Part shown: positions 59,101-64,000 of the stretch, one piece after another
Position numbering within the stretch: position 1 is the stretch's first letter
Layout of the letters: each line of letters begins with the position of its first letter
Made by a program: the position numbers and the translations under genes
The notes under the pieces: model-generated
Seen by the model: the letters and a program-made list of their open reading frames with translations, nothing else
Told to the model about the DNA's origin: nothing
The model's database searches: none
DNA from: Ceratodon purpureus
Taxonomy: Eukaryota > Streptophyta > Bryopsida > Pseudoditrichales > Ditrichaceae
Reading direction: 5' to 3'
NCBI GenBank assembly: GCA_014871385.1
Contig: CM026426.1
Span: 42,303,613 to 42,367,612 of the forward strand
Length of the DNA: 64,000 nt

Positions 59101-61553
59101 TCTGTAATGGAAGCTGTTGTGAAGTCACGCAATGGGTCTATATTAGGGAAACATTCTATTCTCAAGATGTACTTCTTCCCAGGACAGAAGACTACTTCAG
59201 ACCATGTACCAATTAATGGTGCACCCCATGTTTGCAAGGTACGTGTGGGCATTTGTGAGGCAGTTTTGAAAATCATAATACTGTTCTTCCAGGTTTTTTT
59301 GCACATGTATTTCAACTACTTTACAATGAAGGATTTCTTTTTACTCTTACGTTGGTTACATGCTCTTCAATAAACGTAAGTTGTCTTGGAGGAGGAAGAT
59401 TAGCGTGACTGATTCATTCTTTTCAAGGCCTCGGTATCTGATCTGTACGTTATCTCTGTGACTTGCTTTGGCAGGTGGAGGGGTTTCCTGTGCACAGCAT
59501 GGCCACACCCACTATAGAAGGGGCTAAAGCCGTCCTGGGTCACCTGTTTGCCGAACCATCATGTGGGATGCAGCGGAAAGCTGTTGTGACAGATCTACGC
59601 GAAGAAGTAGTAGTGTATGTACATGGTAATCCATTTGTCCTTCGTGAAGTCGATCAACCTGTGAGCACCTTAAAGCACGTTGGTGTGAAAGGTCATGTGG
59701 TAAGTCTTCGCGTCTTAGTCAAAAATTAACTCCTAAGTACTGCTTTCTATTTTATTGCTGATGCAAGGGAAAGTGAGCTTCTAATTGGGGACGTGGTCAT
59801 TCTTGACGGGGGGTGCGGGGGGTTGTGGAGAGAAGCTGGGTGTCGTCGGTTCTTTTCACATACTGTTCATGAAGTTGAAGAGTTGCAAAGGTCAGATTTA
59901 TGAATTGAATATGTATTGATCATTATGTTGGGCAGGTTGAACAAATGGAGAGCAGGTTAAAAGACGACATTTTGGCAGAAGCAGAGCGCACTGGAGGTCG
60001 TATGCTTCTTCATAAGGAAGAGTATAATCCAATCACTGGTCAGTCAGACATCATTGGTTATTGGGAAGTTATCAGTGCGGAAGATGTATCAACTCCCGCC
60101 GAGGTATATGCTAGTTTGCGGGCAGAAGGTTACAATCTTGACTACCAGCGTATTCCTCTCACCAGAGAAAGGGCAGCGTTGACTGCTGATGTTGATGCTA
60201 TTCATCGGCGCTTGGATGAGTATGTCCTCTGAACTAACCTACCACGAGTATTCTTAAGATTTGATTAATTGGTTGCTGCATTCCTGCTTTTCCTAGCAGT
60301 AATGAAGTGTTTCTTTAACATTAAGTAGTTGATTTTGGTGATACGTCTTTTGAGTTGATTCGTATCTGCTTTATGAAGACAATCACTGTTGGGGTAGTTA
60401 TCCGAACTTTAACTTCATTTAATCTATTAGTCTTGACATTCTTGGTCTTTAAGCCTCATAACGTGGTCCTACTATTCTTTCAGAGCTGGCTCAGGGGTGG
60501 AGTATTGCTTCATATCACATACAGGTTTTGGGGGCATTGCCTATGCAATGGCAATGACGTGCCTTCGTTTGCAAGCTGAACAGCAATTGGCTACCTTATC
60601 AGTTTCATCCTCAAAGTCAACTGATTTAACTAACACCCGTTTATCAGCAAACAATAGGATGGTCCAAAGGCCTGTTGATGATACGGAGGCCTTTCAACAG
60701 GGCGACTACCGTGACATATTGAGCCTCACTCGAGTTTTGGCTAGTGGTCCAGCAAGTAAAGCTGAAGTTGATGTCGTCATTGATCGGTTTGTACACATTT
60801 ACTTTCAGTGTTCAGTCCTTGTTGGAGTAGGGACTGGTTACCAGAGTCTGTTAGAATGTGTACACCAGGCAATATAACACTAATTTAAATATGAAAGGCA
60901 GTAGAGACGGGACATATAGTAGTAATAAATCATTATCGGGATGGGATAGTTTTAGTTTGGATGGAAAAGGTTCTGGAGTTCTTATTTCAACTAAATCCTA
61001 ACGAGTCTAAAATGTTGATACAGATGCAGTGGAGCTGGCCATTTGCGCGATGACATTTTTGATTACATGCGTCAGTTGGATGAGTTTCACAGCGTAGAAG
61101 ATGACCGTAGATATCTTGTTCTTGACATGGGTATCAATGCCCTCAGGTTAGTGCTTTTCAAGACCCAGCTGGCTTACATCTAGTCTCTTTATGAAACTAG
61201 TGGAAATTACTTCCTTTTAAGTTAGATTGACTTATTTGTAGCACAACATAGTAAAGGTAGAGCTTTTCCGTGGACTTTGAACGGCCAACGAATATTTGGT
61301 GAATCTTAGTGTGTAATCTGGGTTATTGCTAATCATTTATATGATGTCGCTCGCTTTGATATTTAAATTTGATCATCTTTAATTTGGGTTTGTTTTTCGC
61401 AGGAGGTATTTTTTCTTGATAGCCTTCAGGTCTTATCTTTTCAGCAGAGTTGCTCTTCATGGCAATGCTTGCGCAGGGGAAACCTCATTCACCGCATGGA
61501 TGAATGCTCGACCTGAGCTTGGGCATCTTTGTGACAACCTCAAGCTCAAATGA
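53169..61553 (+). CDS. Paladin-type protein with three phosphatase-like repeats (19 coding exons, about 1,264 aa)
   Basis: Exons: 53169-53318, 53718-53846, 54042-54113, 55205-55275, 55428-55527, 55628-55726, 55838-55964, 56230-56363, 56612-56671, 56787-57025, 57135-57567, 57901-58224, 58326-58916, 59059-59238, 59475-59699, 59936-60219, 60484-60786, 61024-61146, 61403-61553. All phases close and the total is 3,795 nt with the stop TGA. Three repeats begin near residues 9, 431 and 863 with Arg-Asn-Gly-Ser/Gly-x-Leu-Gly. Each continues through an Asn-Leu/Met-Arg-Glu-Glu-Pro-like segment and Pro-Phe-Val-Leu-Arg-Glu-Val. Repeats 1 and 2 each carry a Cys-x5-Arg phosphatase loop (Cys224-Arg230 and Cys645-Arg651, both Cys-Gln-Met-Gly-Arg-Gly-Arg). 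In repeat 3 the loop is Ser-His-Thr-Gly-Phe-Gly-Gly (Ser1084, Gly1090), so both key residues are lost. No signal peptide or membrane segment is seen. Paladins are cysteine-dependent phosphatase relatives; the animal protein has been linked to phosphoinositides. The plant substrate is unknown to me. It appears intact. Confidence 0.9.
58225..58325 (+). other. GC-AG intron in the second phosphatase loop
   Basis: Donor CAG|GCAAGC and acceptor CTCAG|ATG. Only this pairing joins Asn-Cys-Gln to Met-Gly-Arg-Gly-Arg and restores the Cys-x5-Arg loop. The homologous position in repeat 1 has no intron (exon 55838-55964 is continuous through the loop). Confidence 0.85.
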
Positions 61554-64000
61554 TTAGTTGTGAGTTTGCATTCATTTCTCTGCCGAATGTTGTCTGGCGA
61601 TCTTGCACTCTTTCTTGAGGTGTGATTGGTGTTCAGACTTTTTCCGAGTGTACAGCTTTTGTGGCCCGTAACGGTTTCTCTGGTGCCTCTTGTAAGTAGG
61701 AAATTCACGATAGACCAGGTAGAGTATTTTAGAATATCAAGTTTACTAATATATACTTTTGAGCGACCAATTTGCTTGGTTGTTGTAGTTTATTTTGACT
61801 CCGATTTACACTTTCAGAGTAGGATATTATGGTTCTATCGTACTAAACTTGGAGGAAAATGTACCTAGATCTGTAAATTTAGTTGTGAAAGGATAATTAC
61901 AATCAATCATCACTCCTTCAATGCTCCTGAATCAGGTCGCTAAAACGTGAGTTCAACGTTGACCCATGTTATGATTGGAAGACAAAGTGAACTCCACAAG
62001 AGGGAGTCTTCCAACAGAGGCCTTCCGAATTAGAAATTTCATTGAAGCTGAAACGTCTTTGGGGATGTAAAGCTCTGCATAGACACATGTGTAGTTTCAT
62101 AACCAGATTGTAGTTGCGTGTGAGGTGTGATGAAGAGTGCTACGTAGAGTTTAAAAGTGCATTCGTGCAAGAGATAGTTGGTCACACACCATGTCTATTT
62201 TGAATACAAAAGCTTATTTCCGATGCATGTTAGCTGTCGTAGTAATGCGAGTACTTTGTAAGAGAGGGGCATAAAATTATCTGGTCTTGAAAGAGACCTA
62301 GAATGGATGGAGTGGTAAAGTGATTCTTTCTTTCGTTGTTGTCACTAAGCTTTAGCTGTATTTTATTTCCCTTACAATTAATTAAAGTTTAGTTTGTGCC
62401 AAATAATTAAAAACCAAATACAATACCTCTGACTCTTTAGAAATACATGATTGAAGTCAACCAAAGATTCCTTCACTCCCTTGGTAATTTTATAACTTAA
62501 GTAAATAAAATGACGTATCAAAGATAGTTTGAAAAAATATGGTAGTCTTTTCTGTTGAAAAAGGATTGGGATCACATTTATGTATATATTAGAATTTCAT
62601 ATAAATATTTGAATTTGAAGTGATCTGTAGGGATAAAAAGAGTTAATGTTCAAAGCTTTCAACTATGGATCTGAGGCGATATATTAAAAAAAGAAAAACC
62701 ACTTTTAAATGACAATCCAAAGACCATATTCAGTATCAAAGTTACATGAATATTGTCATATAATTTTTTTGAAATCTACTTTCTTTTCTAGTGTAGTATA
62801 CACTACAAGATACTATAGAAAGAGTGTATGGAATGCTCCAAAAGATTGCTGGACGTTAGCGATCCCCCTTCGAATTTCATATTGGATAATATGCGGGTTA
62901 GTTACCCCTGCCCGGTAAGATGCAGGCGTCATGAGCGTGGGCTGGACCCGTTGTTTGACCCCGGATAGCCGGCAATATTGGGGCACGGTGCTCTGTATAG
63001 TGTGCACGCGGTTACCCGATGTCGTCGAAGAGATGACCCTACATACATCTCCCTTCATCGTATAAAGTTAATTTCGTCGATTGCTGTGCTACATATAATT
63101 AATTGCAGTTCTAGAGCTCGTGCTACAGAATACAACCACCTCATCACCTTGTCATGTTCCGCATAGTGTAGTAGTTTTAATTTGTGCTTGAGGTGGGGTT
63201 TAGGTGTCAATGCGGGCGTAAATAAGCATTTTAGATTTAGAGTTTAGGGGTTTTGGAATATTGGAATGACGATGCGAGAGAGCAAACAATGCATTAAAGG
63301 AAGAAAGACTTTCGAAGAAGGATTGGCTGAAGGAGAGAAGACAATTCAGCGGAGGGGGTGAAGGAGGTGGTGTTCAATTTAGAGGGGACGTAGCATCGGT
63401 TTAGGATACGGTGGTTCTGCAAACCTTATAAGACACTCCTACGTCTGCACCGGGGGACTTCGATGGTATGACAGAGCTTTGTTTCAATGGTGTTAACTGG
63501 AGATCCCCAAATCTCCCCTCTTTATTCCCATCTAGTCTCCTTTCAGTTTCATCCCTACAGTTTTCCGACATGCATCCAGTCTTTGTGAGTGTACTCTGTC
63601 CAACCAATTGGATGAACTCTATCCCAGCCGACTAGATGATTTCCGCCAGTTTTCAAGGGATTTAAGAGGTAGCTTTAGGGTTTCTTGTAATCATTCTACA
63701 CTAGAGCAGGAAGAATCAGAGAGGTCTAAGAGCTGCTAGGAACTGCTGTACCATGTTTTGGAGCTGCTTTGACCCATTTTATGCAGTTTTGGCCTCTCCT
63801 CACTCGTAGTTGTATGTTTCCAGCCTTATATGAGGGTTTTGAGTACTTAGTTTAGTTGGGTTTTGTTGGGTTTTGATGGGATTGTGAAGGCTAGGATTTG
63901 GTGGTTAAATCCTTCCTTTACCATTGGTGACTATGCTTTAGTTCGAACCATGTGATCTCCTGCTTCTTGTAGGCTGTCCTACACCCTAAAGAGGTTTTTG
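61554..64000. other. 3' flank and intergenic region, no gene recognised
   Basis: The first several hundred bases probably include the paladin 3' UTR. A GC-richer patch at about 62,850-63,050 and the 63.2-64 kb stretch have no convincing frame, tRNA or repeat that I could identify. Confidence 0.5.

Noticed and set aside
62850-63060. GC-richer patch considered as RNA gene or SINE
   Set aside because: No recognisable rRNA, snRNA, tRNA or Pol III signal.
1-64000. CRISPR arrays, bacterial operons, riboswitches
   Set aside because: Spliced genes and plant-type transposons show eukaryotic nuclear DNA; the only regular short array (4964-5171) has palindromic units and is not CRISPR-like in context.

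Overview
The window looks like nuclear DNA from a land plant, most likely a non-flowering one (moss or other bryophyte; lycophyte or fern also possible). The evidence is spliceosomal introns with T-rich interiors, interstitial CCCTAAA repeats of plant telomere type, an intact 19-exon paladin-type phosphatase gene, and a dense layer of decayed, nested transposons. Several of these carry DUF7869-like, hAT and RNase-H-type modules that I associate with early-diverging plants. The organism call is an inference from gene content and was not searched.

Layout. 0-3.3 kb: the 3' part of a RING-finger/coiled-coil gene (copy 1), GC-rich minisatellites and a small two-exon gene. 2.9-5.2 kb: scattered TTTAGG...CCTAAA palindromes and a regular array of five 27-bp palindromes at 45-46-bp spacing. 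5.5-7.6 kb: a decayed coiled-coil, gag-like reading frame behind a TATA box. 8.7-13.2 kb: a DUF7869-type putative transposase (+), a 155-bp tandem array, and a convergent coiled-coil gene (-). 14.7-16.5 kb: a decayed minus-strand low-complexity gene. 17.9-19.2 kb: a purine-rich tract. 19.5-23.1 kb: RING gene copy 2, interrupted by a MITE. 23.9-38.3 kb: a hAT transposase gene split by a 10.9-kb multi-gene DNA transposon. 38.3-38.8 kb: a second, inverted copy of the MITE. 39-46.2 kb: a decayed LINE (endonuclease, reverse transcriptase, RNase H) carrying a CACTA-type insertion. 46.2-51.7 kb: AT-rich DNA without a convincing gene. 53.2-61.6 kb: the paladin gene, the only clearly intact host gene. 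61.6-64 kb: no recognised gene.

The most interesting object is the element at 25,643-36,549. It has 40-bp inverted termini with one mismatch and carries three multi-domain genes: a coiled-coil protein fused to a DDE-like transposase, a coiled-coil RING protein, and a convergent unknown protein. It sits inside a hAT coding sequence whose reading frame closes when the element is removed. The whole element, coding and non-coding, is peppered with one 9-mer (GCTGGCAGC or its complement; 12 exact copies plus many near copies), which I did not see elsewhere in the window. Homologues of two of its genes occur in the neighbouring remnants. I therefore infer a family of large plant transposons that share a RING accessory gene and a coiled-coil DNA-binding-like module but use different catalytic modules.
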